From positions 1 through 18,551 of the forward strand of contig JBLFWJ010000048.1 of the NCBI GenBank assembly GCA_047611425.1: a stretch of 18,551 nt of DNA, in the 5' to 3' direction. The first letter of the stretch is position 1, and each line of letters begins with the position of its first letter. Below, piece after piece: positions 6,218-14,780 of this stretch. The position numbers and the translations under genes are program-made. This DNA comes from JBLFWJ01 sp047611425 (lineage in GTDB: Bacteria > Bacteroidota > Bacteroidia > UBA10329). A model generated the notes under the pieces. That model did not search any database. It was not told where the DNA came from and worked only from the letters and a program-made list of their open reading frames with translations.

Positions 6218-7904
6218 ACCTATGCAGATCGTAGCCCGTAAGGCGGTTGTGATAGAAGTACATAACCTTCATATCTTCAGAGCTGAGGTCACCATTCTCT
6301 AAGACTTTCAATGGCTTTTTGGCGTGATAGGTATTGATACTTTCAAGACCAACTTCTAAGATTTTGTCTAGATTCTTATCAAGAATGTGCTCGGAAAGCC
6401 TCACTCCACCTTCGGAATGAATCTCATGCAATTGATCAACAAGCTTACCCAGAGCCGTTTTAAACTCCTCCTTTCCGATTATTCGATCCTCTTCAGGTAA
6501 TCGTATAATGGCAAATAAATCAAGTTTGTGATAACGCTTTGATAAAATCTGATAGCCAGTGAAAGCAATCAGAATTGATGGCAATACAAGATTCTCTTTG
6601 TGGAATCGATTTACGATTTCTTTGGACAGATAACTGGTGTACTCCCCATCACGCTGAGGATCCTTGGTAATCTTTCCATCTGTTGTGAAGTACTTTTCAA
6701 TTTCAACCTGGTTGCCGTTTCGGTCAAGGCTTACCCCTTCGTCATTAACATCATTGCCAAACAAATCCATGCAACGACCATACGTGATTGACATTTCTGC
6801 CTTGGCAGAGAAAAACCGCATGAGGAACAACCCAATCTTATATGAGGTCGAGTAATCATCATTCTCAACGTAATACTTCTCCTTCCCGCTAATTCTTAAA
6901 TGTTGATCAATTAGGCCTTTTGCTTCCAACACAAAATTGTAGTTGATTACAACAGGGCAAACGAAAATCTTTTTGGCCTCTGCCCCATCCTGCATGTAAT
7001 TCATGCGTTGAGCTTCAATGGCGCTACTCAACAATCCTAGTTTCAACTTTTTCTCAATGGCACCAGAACGACTTCTCGTTCCTCCAGGGAAAAAGAGTCC
7101 GTGACAGCCTTTAGTCAAACTCAAAATTGAGTATCCCTTTAATGCCTCCAGATAAAGTCGATTCTTCTTTCTTCGATCCACTTTATACGCACCCAAGCGA
7201 TTCATGAAATAAGCAAGTAGCTTAATTCCAAAGAGGTTTAGTCCTGCACCATAGGTGAAGGGCGGTAAACCCAGAGATTGAATTGCCCAGCCAACTAAAA
7301 TTGAATCAACGTTGCTAAAGTGTGTTGGTACCATCACAACTGTTCCCTCTTTCGCCAATGCTCGAAGTTGATCCGTCTCTCCATCTAAGTGAATACGCTC
7401 GTGTAGATGTTTTTTGGTTTTCCAAAACCTTGATATACCCTTTCCTTGAGATGCATTTAACAACCGCGCGAAAAGTGTAGTAGAAACCCACTTGGCAAAC
7501 TTGTAGGCTTTAGGATCGAATTCGCTCGAAATCTCGTGCACATAGCGCTTTAAGATTTTTCGCATCAGAGCTTCCTCGGCAACACCATCACTGGCATCGG
7601 TCTCCTCAATCTTCATCAACTCCCTTTTGATCTGAGACCAAAAATCCTTCTCGTCCTTTCTATCGGCTTTCCAAGCCTTTTGATTTACTCTAATCCGCTC
7701 GTGGAAGAGGGTTCGGGCCAACTCCTCTCGAAGAGCCTCTGGCTTATTACCTAACTTTTCCTTTACGGCTTCAACTGCAAATTCCTCCAATTCGAGAAGA
7801 AATTCTGGCTTGATCTTATTGAGTTTGACAATCGGCCATTGCTCAAGATCTGGATGGATTGGGTCGTATAACCAGCCTTCGGTAGTATGAATCTTAGTTG
7901 CCAT
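6210..7904 (-). CDS. PlsB-like glycerolipid acyltransferase
   Basis: A 564-residue PlsC/PlsB-superfamily acyltransferase. The catalytic HX4D motif is H195-FSNV-D200, followed by motif II around GAYKVDRRKKNRLY (238-251) and motif III FFPGGTRSRSG at 271-281, where the usual FPEGTR glutamate is Gly. The N-terminal about 180 residues are mostly charged and helical, and there is a long C-terminal region (about 390-564), as in PlsB rather than in the short PlsC enzymes (about 240 residues). It probably acylates G3P or 1-acyl-G3P at the inner membrane face. The overlap with gpsA, which supplies G3P, favours a PlsB-like role (inference). It starts 55 bp after the prfA stop. Databases often call such proteins 1-acyl-sn-glycerol-3-phosphate acyltransferase; the exact acceptor and acyl donor (acyl-ACP or CoA) cannot be told from sequence. 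Confidence 0.82.
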   Translation of the reverse strand: MATKIHTTEGWLYDPIHPDLEQWPIVKLNKIKPEFLLELEEFAVEAVKEKLGNKPEALREELARTLFHERIRVNQKAWKADRKDEKDFWSQIKRELMKIEETDASDGVAEEALMRKILKRYVHEISSEFDPKAYKFAKWVSTTLFARLLNASQGKGISRFWKTKKHLHERIHLDGETDQLRALAKEGTVVMVPTHFSNVDSILVGWAIQSLGLPPFTYGAGLNLFGIKLLAYFMNRLGAYKVDRRKKNRLYLEALKGYSILSLTKGCHGLFFPGGTRSRSGAIEKKLKLGLLSSAIEAQRMNYMQDGAEAKKIFVCPVVINYNFVLEAKGLIDQHLRISGKEKYYVENDDYSTSYKIGLFLMRFFSAKAEMSITYGRCMDLFGNDVNDEGVSLDRNGNQVEIEKYFTTDGKITKDPQRDGEYTSYLSKEIVNRFHKENLVLPSILIAFTGYQILSKRYHKLDLFAIIRLPEEDRIIGKEEFKTALGKLVDQLHEIHSEGGVRLSEHILDKNLDKILEVGLESINTYHAKKPLKVLENGDLSSEDMKVMYFYHNRLTGYDLHRYV

Positions 7905-7959
7905 TGATAGACCGAAGTTATTGTAAAAGCAAGTGAAATAACCCTAATGGGTAAGTTGG

Positions 7960-9039
7960 TTAAATTGTTTCGCCAACCTTGAGTCGTTCCGCATTTTCAG
8001 CCATTTGCAAGGCATCCGAAACTTCCTGAATATCACCATCAATAAATGCAGACAGATTATAGATGGTCATCCCGATTCTGTGGTCTGTAATTCTTCCTTG
8101 AGGATAATTGTACGTACGAATCTTGGCAGATCGGTCACCACTACTCACCATTGTTTTTCTTCGTGAAGAAACCTCTTGAAGGTGCTTCTCCAACTCCATT
8201 TCGTAAATTCTAGATCGAAGTACAGACAACGCTTTGGCGTGGTTCTTCAGCTTTGATTTCTGGTCTTGGCATTGTGCCACAATTCCTGTTGGAATATGCG
8301 TCAAACGCACAGCAGAGTATGTCGTATTCACTGATTGACCACCTGGTCCTGAGGAACAATAGGAATCCATTCTGATGTCAGAGTCTTTGACCTCTACATC
8401 AAACTCATCTGCTTCTGGCAACACAATAACCGTGGCAGCTGAAGTATGAACCCGACCTTGGGTTTCCGTTGCTGGTACGCGTTGAACTCGGTGTACTCCT
8501 CCCTCATACTTCAAGGTTCCATAAACGTTCTCTCCTTCCACATTCAGAACTATCTCTTTGTAGCCTCCAGAAGTTCCGTCATTCTGATCAACCACGGAAA
8601 CCTTCCATCCCTTTGCGGAGCAGTACTTCGTGTACATTCTAAACAGGTCACCGGCAAAAATACTTGCCTCATCTCCGCCTGTTCCAGCTCTAATCTCCAG
8701 TACAGCGTTTCGTGCATCCTCTGGATCTTGTGGCAACATCAACACCTGAAGCTCCTCCTCCAAGGTTCCTTTCTCTTCTTTCAGACCTTCGGTTTCCAAC
8801 CGAGCCATTTCCACAAACTCAGCGTCTGATTCGTTAGCCATAATCTCCTCGTTTCCGTCTAGGTTCGTCAGAATCTCCTCATACTTTTTGGCTGCAATCA
8901 CAACAGGCCCAAGCATTTTATAATCGCGATTCAAAGCAACGTATCGCTTCATGTCTGACACCACATTCGGGTCACCCAACTGGGTTTCCATGTCGTGATA
9001 CCTTCTAACGATCTCTTTGAGTTTGTCGCGCAAATCCAT
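7960..9039 (-). CDS. prfA: Peptide chain release factor 1
   Basis: RF1 recognises UAA and UAG stop codons on the ribosome and triggers release of the peptide. The 359-residue protein has the usual RF1 length. The catalytic GGQ is at 233-235 within SSGPGGQSVN, and the stop-codon-reading tripeptide Pro-Ala-Thr is at 189-191 (RVPATETQGRVHTS), which separates RF1 (PxT) from RF2 (SPF). The N-terminal coiled-coil domain 1 covers about residues 1-100. No in-frame stop or frameshift site is present, as expected for RF1. Its ATG shares one base with the stop of the purM-like gene (TAATG). In many Flavobacteriia this purM-prfA pair is followed by pyrF; here it is followed by the acyltransferase and gpsA. 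Confidence 0.96.
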   Translation of the reverse strand: MDLRDKLKEIVRRYHDMETQLGDPNVVSDMKRYVALNRDYKMLGPVVIAAKKYEEILTNLDGNEEIMANESDAEFVEMARLETEGLKEEKGTLEEELQVLMLPQDPEDARNAVLEIRAGTGGDEASIFAGDLFRMYTKYCSAKGWKVSVVDQNDGTSGGYKEIVLNVEGENVYGTLKYEGGVHRVQRVPATETQGRVHTSAATVIVLPEADEFDVEVKDSDIRMDSYCSSGPGGQSVNTTYSAVRLTHIPTGIVAQCQDQKSKLKNHAKALSVLRSRIYEMELEKHLQEVSSRRKTMVSSGDRSAKIRTYNYPQGRITDHRIGMTIYNLSAFIDGDIQEVSDALQMAENAERLKVGETI

Positions 9040-10214
9040 TATGCTCCGTATCGGTATTCATGATTATTATCTCGAATAATTACTTCTGCTTTCTCAGCAG
9101 CCTCAACTCGGCCCACAATTTTGGCATCCACTCCGAATGATTTTGAAATGGTAATCAGGCTGTTGGCAATTTCTTGAGGTACGTACAATTCCATTCGGTG
9201 TCCCATGTTGAACACTTTATACATTTCCTGCATTGGAGTTCCCGATTCCTCTTGAATCAACTTAAACAAAGGTGGAATATCAAACATGTTGTCTTTGATG
9301 ATTCTCAGATCATCTACGAAATGAAGAACCTTGGTTTGTGCACCGCCAGAGCAATGAATCATTCCATGGATCTGATCTCGGTACTCATCAAGCATTGCTT
9401 TGATAATCGGAGCATATGTTCGTGTTGGAGAAAGAACCAACTTGCCAGCATCTAAAGAAGCCCCTTCAATCTTATCGGTCAATTTCTTTGATCCAGAATA
9501 AACCAAACTAGGGTCAACCTTGGAGTCAAAGCTTTCAGGAAATTTCTCTGCTAGATACTTGGAGAACACATCATGTCTGGCTGAGGTCAACCCATTGCTT
9601 CCCATACCCCCATTGTACTCTGATTCGTAAGTGGCTTGACCAAAAGACTCAAGGCCAACGATTACATCTCCAGACTGAATATTGGCGTTATCAACCACAT
9701 CCTCTCGCTTCATTCGACACGTAACGGTCGAGTCAACAATAATCGTTCTTACTAAATCACCAACATCGGCAGTTTCACCACCGGTAGACCAAATTCCTAC
9801 ACCACTATCTCTTAGCATTTGAAGTACCTCTTCGGTGCCTTCAATAATTGCTTTAATCACCTCACCTGGAATATTGAACTTATTCCTTCCTATTGTAGAA
9901 GAAAGTAGAATGCCATCTGTAGCACCAATACACAGAAGATCGTCTGTATTCATAATCACAGCATCTTGAGCTATGCCTTTCCAAACTGAAAGATCACCTG
10001 TTTCCTTCCAATACATGTACGCCAGAGAACTCTTGGTTCCAGCTCCATCTGCGTGCATGATCACACAGTGCTCATCACTTCCACCCAGATAATCGGGAAC
10101 AATTTTACAGAACGCCTTTGGGAATAATCCCTTGTCTACGTTTTTAATAGCCGCGTGAACATCCTCCTTATCGGCAGATACCCCTCGTGAACCGTATTTC
10201 GTATTGGTGCTCAT
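9039..10214 (-). CDS. purM: Phosphoribosylformylglycinamidine cyclo-ligase, Bacteroidota AIR-synthase-related type
   Basis: A 391-residue member of the PurM/AIR synthase superfamily, which closes the imidazole ring of formylglycinamidine ribotide with ATP during purine synthesis. Visible signatures are HADGAGTKSS (54-63, cf. DGVGTK), AVIMNTDDLLCIGA (85-98) and STGGETADVGD (143-153, cf. GGETAEM). The C-terminal domain carries HGMIHCSGGAQTKVLHF and a NMGHRMELYVP segment. The length is above the about 345 residues of classic PurM and matches the longer form found in Bacteroidota, often annotated only as AIR synthase related protein. It is first in the unit with prfA, the acyltransferase and gpsA. 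The space before it is just 64 bp and is mostly filled by the terminator of the preceding gene, so its promoter is not obvious. Confidence 0.88.
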   Translation of the reverse strand: MSTNTKYGSRGVSADKEDVHAAIKNVDKGLFPKAFCKIVPDYLGGSDEHCVIMHADGAGTKSSLAYMYWKETGDLSVWKGIAQDAVIMNTDDLLCIGATDGILLSSTIGRNKFNIPGEVIKAIIEGTEEVLQMLRDSGVGIWSTGGETADVGDLVRTIIVDSTVTCRMKREDVVDNANIQSGDVIVGLESFGQATYESEYNGGMGSNGLTSARHDVFSKYLAEKFPESFDSKVDPSLVYSGSKKLTDKIEGASLDAGKLVLSPTRTYAPIIKAMLDEYRDQIHGMIHCSGGAQTKVLHFVDDLRIIKDNMFDIPPLFKLIQEESGTPMQEMYKVFNMGHRMELYVPQEIANSLITISKSFGVDAKIVGRVEAAEKAEVIIRDNNHEYRYGA

Positions 10215-10226
10215 TTTTCGCTAAAT

Positions 10227-10259
10227 AAAAAAGCATCCTACAAATGCAGGATGCTTTTT
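10227..10259 (-). terminator. Intrinsic terminator of the PorE-like gene
   Basis: The arms 10228-10239 and 10248-10259 pair perfectly (12 bp, GC-rich core GCATCCT/AGGATGC) around an 8-nt loop. On the minus strand the hairpin ends in a run of six U (10232-10227). It lies about 20 bp after the stop of the OmpA-family gene. The outer A/T pairs would also give a short U-run on the plus strand, but no plus-strand gene ends here. Confidence 0.85.
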
Positions 10260-10278
10260 CAGATTATTAATAGTTAAA

Positions 10279-12279
10279 TCAGTTAGATCCTGAAGGAACG
10301 TAATCCGTACGAAGTACTTTGAATTCCGTTCTTCTGTTCAACTGGTGTGCAGCTTCTTTCTCATCTTCAGTCTTCAACTTAGCGATGAAAGAGTCTGTGA
10401 TTACATCACCTTTATTGAAGATGCCATCATCCTTAGGAATTACTCTTGGAGTTGTCTCACCATATCCCTTGGCAACCAATCTATCCTCAGCAACGCTCAA
10501 CTCAATTAAGTAGTCAACTACAGATTGTGCTCTTTTCTGAGATAGAGACAAGTTGTAAGCATCACTAGAACGAGTATCCGTATGAGACTGAAGCTCAATT
10601 GTAATTGTTGGGTTGTCGTTCAAAGTCTCAACCAACGCGTCAAGAGCAGTCTTTGACTCTGGACGAAGATCCCACTTTGCTAGGTCATAATAGATATCTG
10701 GAAGGTCGATGTTCTGCTTAATTGGATCAAGTTCAAAATCGCGAACCAAATCCTTGTCCTCTTCGAATCCTACAGTAGTAGTCTTTCCAGTCTTGTTCAA
10801 GTAGTAGTCCTTCTTACCAGATGTAATCACATAAGATGTAGCTGGAGACAAATCGAAGCAATACTTACCTTCTGAATCAGTTGAAGTTTCAAGCGAAGTT
10901 CCGTCTGTACCAATCAAAGAAACAGTTGCTCCAGAAATAATTTGCTTCGTCTTATAGTCAGAAACAGTTCCACAAAGAGTGAATTTCAAAGCAGGTAGGA
11001 TGAAAGAGTAGATGTCATCACTTCCCTTACCGTCCTCACGGTTAGAAGAGAAGTATCCTTTTTCATTTTCCTTTTCGAAAATAATGTGGAAATCATCTAG
11101 GCTACTGTTAATAGGAGAACGCATGTTAGTAACGTTACCCCACTTACCTGGGCCTTGAGACTCCGCCATGAAGATGTCCAATCCTCCCATTCCGATGTGA
11201 CCATCAGATGCGAAATAAAGTGTTCCATCATTATGGATGAAAGGATACATCTCCTTTCCTTTAGTGTTCAAGTCAAGGTTTGTTGGTGCTCCCCATCGTT
11301 GCTTCTCCTCATCGTAAGAAGAAACCCACAAATCACGATCACCTTTTCCACCATTTGCATCGCTGGCAAAAACCATAGTCTTATCATCGGCACTCAAAGC
11401 AGGATGACCAATGGTTACACCGATATAGAGACTATCATCCTCGGCACGGAAAAATGGAATTTCTTGCGGCTCACCATAGCTTTCACCTTCTTTCTTAGAC
11501 CAGTATAGCTTGCAACCCATCTTCTCCTTCTTAGCTCTTCCACAACGAGTGAAGTAAAGCTTCTCGAACTTAGAATCGAAAACAGCTGCTCCTTCATTAT
11601 CCGCAGAGCTAATTGTAGATGGTAGCGGCTGTGGCTTACTCCACTTACCCTTATTGTCTATGCTTGACGAGAAAAGATCCGAGAATCCTTGACCTGTCCA
11701 TCCGTCAGTTTCGCTACCTGAAGATCCAGAACGAGTACTAGTAAAGTAGATAGTCTTGTGATCTGCTGCAGCGTATGCCGGAGAGAAGTCTTGAAACTTC
11801 TTGTTCAACTGAACCTCATTCTCTACAACGTAGCGAGATGGGTTGTCCGTCCAGTCTTGAGCAATTTTACAAGCCTCAGCACCTTTTGCCCCACGTGGGT
11901 CATCTGGGTTTTGCTCAGCGTACTTTTCGTACTCCAATTGAGCATCCTCAAACTTGCCGTTTGCTTTCATAGCGTCAGAAAAGTAAAGTTGAATCAACGG
12001 ATCCGGATACTTAATCTTTACCGCTTTACGGTACCAAGTTTCGGCTTGCTTTGTATCGTTAACCATTCGGTAACAATTAGCAGCTTTATAAATAATTTCA
12101 GCCTTATTCGCCTTATCCTTCTCTTTCGAGTAGGCTTTCTTCAAAAGCGGTATCGCCTTATAATATTCCTTCGATTCGTAAGCTGCATTCGCAACTTGAA
12201 GGTGATCCTTTTGGGCCAAAGCGTTGAGTGTTAAACTCACTCCGAACACTACTGCTACAAGGTATTTCACAAATCTCAT
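10279..12279 (-). CDS. PorE-like OmpA-family protein (TPR, beta-propeller, CRD, OmpA C-terminal)
   Basis: A 666-residue exported protein. The signal peptide covers residues 1-22 (cut near LNALAQ). Tetratricopeptide-like helices follow at about 27-140, then a PD40/WD40-type propeller at about 160-428 (repeats such as KTIYFTSTRSG, KLYFTRCGR, TMVFASDANGGKGDRDLW, TLYFASDGHIGMGGLDIF, GYFSSNREDGKGSDDIY). A carboxypeptidase-regulatory-like domain is at about 432-510, and an OmpA C-terminal peptidoglycan-binding domain at about 525-655, with Asp568 and Arg583 in the diaminopimelate-binding positions. This four-part order is that of PorE, a T9SS component that links the machinery to peptidoglycan. Flavobacteria carry several paralogues of this architecture, so identity with PorE itself is inference. 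Two cysteine pairs (246/256, 436/474) could form disulfides. The gene stands alone with its own terminator. Confidence 0.87.
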   Translation of the reverse strand: MRFVKYLVAVVFGVSLTLNALAQKDHLQVANAAYESKEYYKAIPLLKKAYSKEKDKANKAEIIYKAANCYRMVNDTKQAETWYRKAVKIKYPDPLIQLYFSDAMKANGKFEDAQLEYEKYAEQNPDDPRGAKGAEACKIAQDWTDNPSRYVVENEVQLNKKFQDFSPAYAAADHKTIYFTSTRSGSSGSETDGWTGQGFSDLFSSSIDNKGKWSKPQPLPSTISSADNEGAAVFDSKFEKLYFTRCGRAKKEKMGCKLYWSKKEGESYGEPQEIPFFRAEDDSLYIGVTIGHPALSADDKTMVFASDANGGKGDRDLWVSSYDEEKQRWGAPTNLDLNTKGKEMYPFIHNDGTLYFASDGHIGMGGLDIFMAESQGPGKWGNVTNMRSPINSSLDDFHIIFEKENEKGYFSSNREDGKGSDDIYSFILPALKFTLCGTVSDYKTKQIISGATVSLIGTDGTSLETSTDSEGKYCFDLSPATSYVITSGKKDYYLNKTGKTTTVGFEEDKDLVRDFELDPIKQNIDLPDIYYDLAKWDLRPESKTALDALVETLNDNPTITIELQSHTDTRSSDAYNLSLSQKRAQSVVDYLIELSVAEDRLVAKGYGETTPRVIPKDDGIFNKGDVITDSFIAKLKTEDEKEAAHQLNRRTEFKVLRTDYVPSGSN

Positions 12280-12314
12280 GATCTGGTTTGATTAGGTGTT
12301 TTCAAATGCGGTCG

Positions 12315-12322
12315 CTAAAGTA
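12315..12322 (-). promoter_or_regulatory. Weak candidate -7 box before the PorE-like gene
   Basis: On the minus strand TACTTTAG matches TANNTTTG at 7 of 8 positions, about 36 nt before the ATG. No TTG is found at the right distance. An A/T-only palindrome (12322-12333) abuts it. The whole 137-bp gap between the glutamine synthetase stop and this gene shows no clear terminator. Confidence 0.25.
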
Positions 12323-12416
12323 AATAATTATTTGAATTGCACTCGGAAATGATCCGTATGAAAGTTCACATAAATGCTTGACGCCCAGTGGTTACTAGAC
12401 TCAATATGAAGCGGAA

Positions 12417-14609
12417 TCAATGTCCGAACAACAACTCGCGATACTTAGGCAGCGGCCAAAGCGCATCCGACACCATTAATTCCAATTTATCAACCTCATG
12501 TCGAATTGGCTCGAAGAACGGAAGAATCTCCTTGTTGTAAGCCAATGCCTTCCCCTTTTCCGACTCTAACGCATTCGCGTTTTTCCTGGCTGCAACCATT
12601 GACTCAACGTTCTCTCGAATGGAACGAATCCGATCTGAAATTTCGACAATTCGATCAATCTGTTGTGCAGAAGCCCTCTTATAATCCTTGCCGTCAAGGA
12701 TATCCTTCAAACCTCGAACATTATTGACCAACATACTTTGATATTGAATCGCGGTTGGAATAATATGATTGATGGCTAGATCACCCATAACTCTAGACTC
12801 AATTTGAATCTTCTTCGTGTAACCTTCTAAATCGATTTCGTATCGAGCTTCCAGTTCTCGTTTGGTCAAGACATCGTGCTTTGCCATCAATTCAACTGTT
12901 GAATCAGCAATAACGGTAGCCAAAGCCTCAGGTGTATTCTTAATATTGCTGAGACCTCTTTTTTCTGCTTCGTCCACCCACTCTTGGCCATATCCATTTC
13001 CTTCGAATCGGATGTCTTTTGACTCTACGATATATGTACGAAGTACCTGAAAAATCGCTTCGTCTTTTTTGATTCCTTTTTTAATCAAAGCATCAACGGA
13101 GGTTTTAAACTCACGAAGTTGCTCGGCAACAATCGTGTTTAACACCATCATTGGTGAAGCACAGTTTGCGGTAGATCCAACAGCACGGAACTCAAACTTA
13201 TTTCCCGTGAAGGCGAATGGCGAGGTTCTGTTTCTGTCCGTGTTATCGAGAAGAATCTCAGGAATCTTAATGATATTCAGCTTAAGTTCTGTCTTCTCGT
13301 CCGGTGACATGGTCTTTCCTTGCTTGACCGAATGCTCCAAATCATCTAAAACTTTTGTTAGCTGACTACCGATGAATACGCTGATGATTGCAGGTGGAGC
13401 TTCATTAGCACCAAGTCTGTGGTCATTACTCGCGCTTGCAATGGAAGCTCTCAAAAGATCAGGATATGCAGAAACTGCTTTGATCGTGTTGATGAAGAAA
13501 GTCAAGAACTGAAGGTTCTTCTTTGGCGTTTTACCAGGACCTAGAAGGTTGGTTCCCCCATCTGTGGCTAAAGACCAGTTGTTGTGTTTTCCAGACCCGT
13601 TGATTCCTGCAAATGGCTTCTCATGGAACAGGATTCGAAAGTCGTGTCGCTTCGCAATCTTCTCCATCACATCCATCAAAAGCTGGTTGTGATCAACAGC
13701 TAAGTTGGCTTCTTCAAAAACAGGTGCACACTCGTATTGACCAGGGCCAACCTCGTTGTGTCTTGTCTTCACTGGTATCCCCAATTTCAAAGACTCAATC
13801 TCGTAATCCCTCATGAACGAAGCAACTCGTCCAGGAATAGATCCGAAATAATGATCATCCAATTGTTGATCTTTTGCAGAGGAGTGACCGAAAAGTGTTC
13901 TTCCTGTAAGCATTAGGTCAGGCCGAGCGTTGTAAAGTGCCGCGTCTACTAGAAAGTATTCCTGCTCCCAGCCTAGTGTTGCAGCAACTCGTTTTACATT
14001 CTTATCAAAATATTGACAAACAGATGTTGCCGCCTTGTCCAAAGCATGAAGCGACCTTATTAAAGGTGCTTTGTGATCCAACGCTTCACCTGTGTAGGAA
14101 ACGAAAATCGTAGGAATACAAAGTGTTTTGTCAATGATGAATGCCGGAGATGCTGGATCCCAAGCAGTGTATCCTCTTGCTTCAAACGTGTTTCTGATTC
14201 CTCCATTTGGAAAGGAAGATGCATCTGGTTCCTGCTGTGTAAGCAAGTCTCCATCAAATTTTTCGATAGCACCACCACCAGGAAGTGGGTCAAAAAACGC
14301 ATCATGCTTTTCTGCGGTTGCGCCAGTTAATGGCTGAAACCAGTGCGTGTAATGTGTCGCACCTTTTTCCATTGCCCAAGCTTTCATCGAAGAAGCTACC
14401 TGATCGGCATATTTCCGATCCAATTTAGTACCGGTTTCAATACTTCCTTTTACCTCTTTGAATACATCGCCTGAGATATACTCTCTCATTGACCTCAATC
14501 CAAATACATTCTCACCATAATAATCGGAAACCCGAGGAGCAGGTTGCTCTACTTCAATTGGCTTCCTAGTGCTAAGTCTGTCAATTGCTTTGAAACGAAG
14601 TTCTGACAT
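12417..14609 (-). CDS. glnA: Glutamine synthetase type III
   Basis: GSIII joins ammonia and glutamate to glutamine with ATP and is the main ammonium-assimilating enzyme in many Bacteroidota. From the chosen ATG the protein has 730 residues, the size of GSIII (GSI and GSII are about 350-470). Signatures in this numbering are HYTHWFQPLTG (about 86-96), GWEQEYF (213-219, metal-binding glutamates), NEVGPGQYE (285-293) and NGSGKHNNWS (337-346, ATP and glutamate site). The frame stays open upstream to an in-frame start codon at 14723 (38 more codons, through MSFRTA), but the extension is unlike the family, and a promoter -7 box falls inside it, so I place the start at 14609 (MSELRFKAI). It appears monocistronic. 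The terminator of tatA lies upstream. No clear own terminator is visible. Confidence 0.95.
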   Translation of the reverse strand: MSELRFKAIDRLSTRKPIEVEQPAPRVSDYYGENVFGLRSMREYISGDVFKEVKGSIETGTKLDRKYADQVASSMKAWAMEKGATHYTHWFQPLTGATAEKHDAFFDPLPGGGAIEKFDGDLLTQQEPDASSFPNGGIRNTFEARGYTAWDPASPAFIIDKTLCIPTIFVSYTGEALDHKAPLIRSLHALDKAATSVCQYFDKNVKRVAATLGWEQEYFLVDAALYNARPDLMLTGRTLFGHSSAKDQQLDDHYFGSIPGRVASFMRDYEIESLKLGIPVKTRHNEVGPGQYECAPVFEEANLAVDHNQLLMDVMEKIAKRHDFRILFHEKPFAGINGSGKHNNWSLATDGGTNLLGPGKTPKKNLQFLTFFINTIKAVSAYPDLLRASIASASNDHRLGANEAPPAIISVFIGSQLTKVLDDLEHSVKQGKTMSPDEKTELKLNIIKIPEILLDNTDRNRTSPFAFTGNKFEFRAVGSTANCASPMMVLNTIVAEQLREFKTSVDALIKKGIKKDEAIFQVLRTYIVESKDIRFEGNGYGQEWVDEAEKRGLSNIKNTPEALATVIADSTVELMAKHDVLTKRELEARYEIDLEGYTKKIQIESRVMGDLAINHIIPTAIQYQSMLVNNVRGLKDILDGKDYKRASAQQIDRIVEISDRIRSIRENVESMVAARKNANALESEKGKALAYNKEILPFFEPIRHEVDKLELMVSDALWPLPKYRELLFGH

Positions 14610-14666
14610 TGTAAACTGAATTTGAGGTTTTGCCGTCCTGAACGACATTAAATTTAAATTTCCAGA

Positions 14667-14674
14667 CAAATGTA
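14667..14674 (-). promoter_or_regulatory. -7 box of the glutamine synthetase gene
   Basis: TACATTTG on the minus strand is an exact TANNTTTG match, with a leader of about 50 nt to the ATG at 14609. No good TTG lies 17-23 nt upstream, which can indicate dependence on an activator. Its position inside the open upstream extension supports the shorter start. Confidence 0.5.
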
Positions 14675-14724
14675 CCCGAAAACAGAGAGTTGATGATTGA
14701 TTTTTTCGACAATCGGCAAACAAG

Positions 14725-14740
14725 CCCTATTTTTTTAGGG
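14725..14740. repeat. Short inverted repeat upstream of glnA
   Basis: CCCTA (14725-14729) and TAGGG (14736-14740) flank six T. The stem is only 5 bp, so significance is doubtful. It lies about 55 bp upstream of the glnA -7 box, next to a second inverted repeat at 14757-14776. Confidence 0.2.
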
Positions 14741-14756
14741 GGTCTGATTCGAAAAA

Positions 14757-14776
14757 GTTATTTTAACTTAAATAAC
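14757..14776. repeat. 20-bp dyad GTTATTT-N6-AAATAAC upstream of glnA
   Basis: Arms 14757-14763 and 14770-14776 are perfect inverted copies with a 6-nt centre. It sits between the tatA terminator and the glnA promoter, about 85-100 bp before the predicted start site. It could be a regulator site for nitrogen control; it is A/T-rich, so chance is possible. Confidence 0.25.
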
Positions 14777-14780
14777 GCAC

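Noticed and set aside
7941..7952. ACCC-TAAT-GGGT hairpin between prfA and the acyltransferase
   Set aside because: The stem is only 4 bp and no U-run follows, so it is not a credible terminator.
8446..8829. Plus-strand open frame of 127 codons antisense to prfA
   Set aside because: A shadow of a highly conserved gene; no domain or start signal supports it.
11758..12234. Plus-strand open frame of 158 codons antisense to the PorE-like gene
   Set aside because: It lies wholly inside a gene with clear domains. Its translation is cysteine- and leucine-rich without a recognisable motif, and it has no promoter or partner.
12322..12333. 12-bp perfect A/T palindrome before the PorE-like gene
   Set aside because: Pure A/T palindromes of this size are common by chance in A/T-rich intergenic DNA.
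14060..14330. Open frames on both strands within glnA (81-85 codons)
   Set aside because: They overlap the conserved GSIII frame and have no family resemblance.
14610..14723. N-terminal extension of glutamine synthetase to a start codon at 14723
   Set aside because: The extra residues are unlike GSIII, and an exact -7 box lies inside, so the start at 14609 is better.
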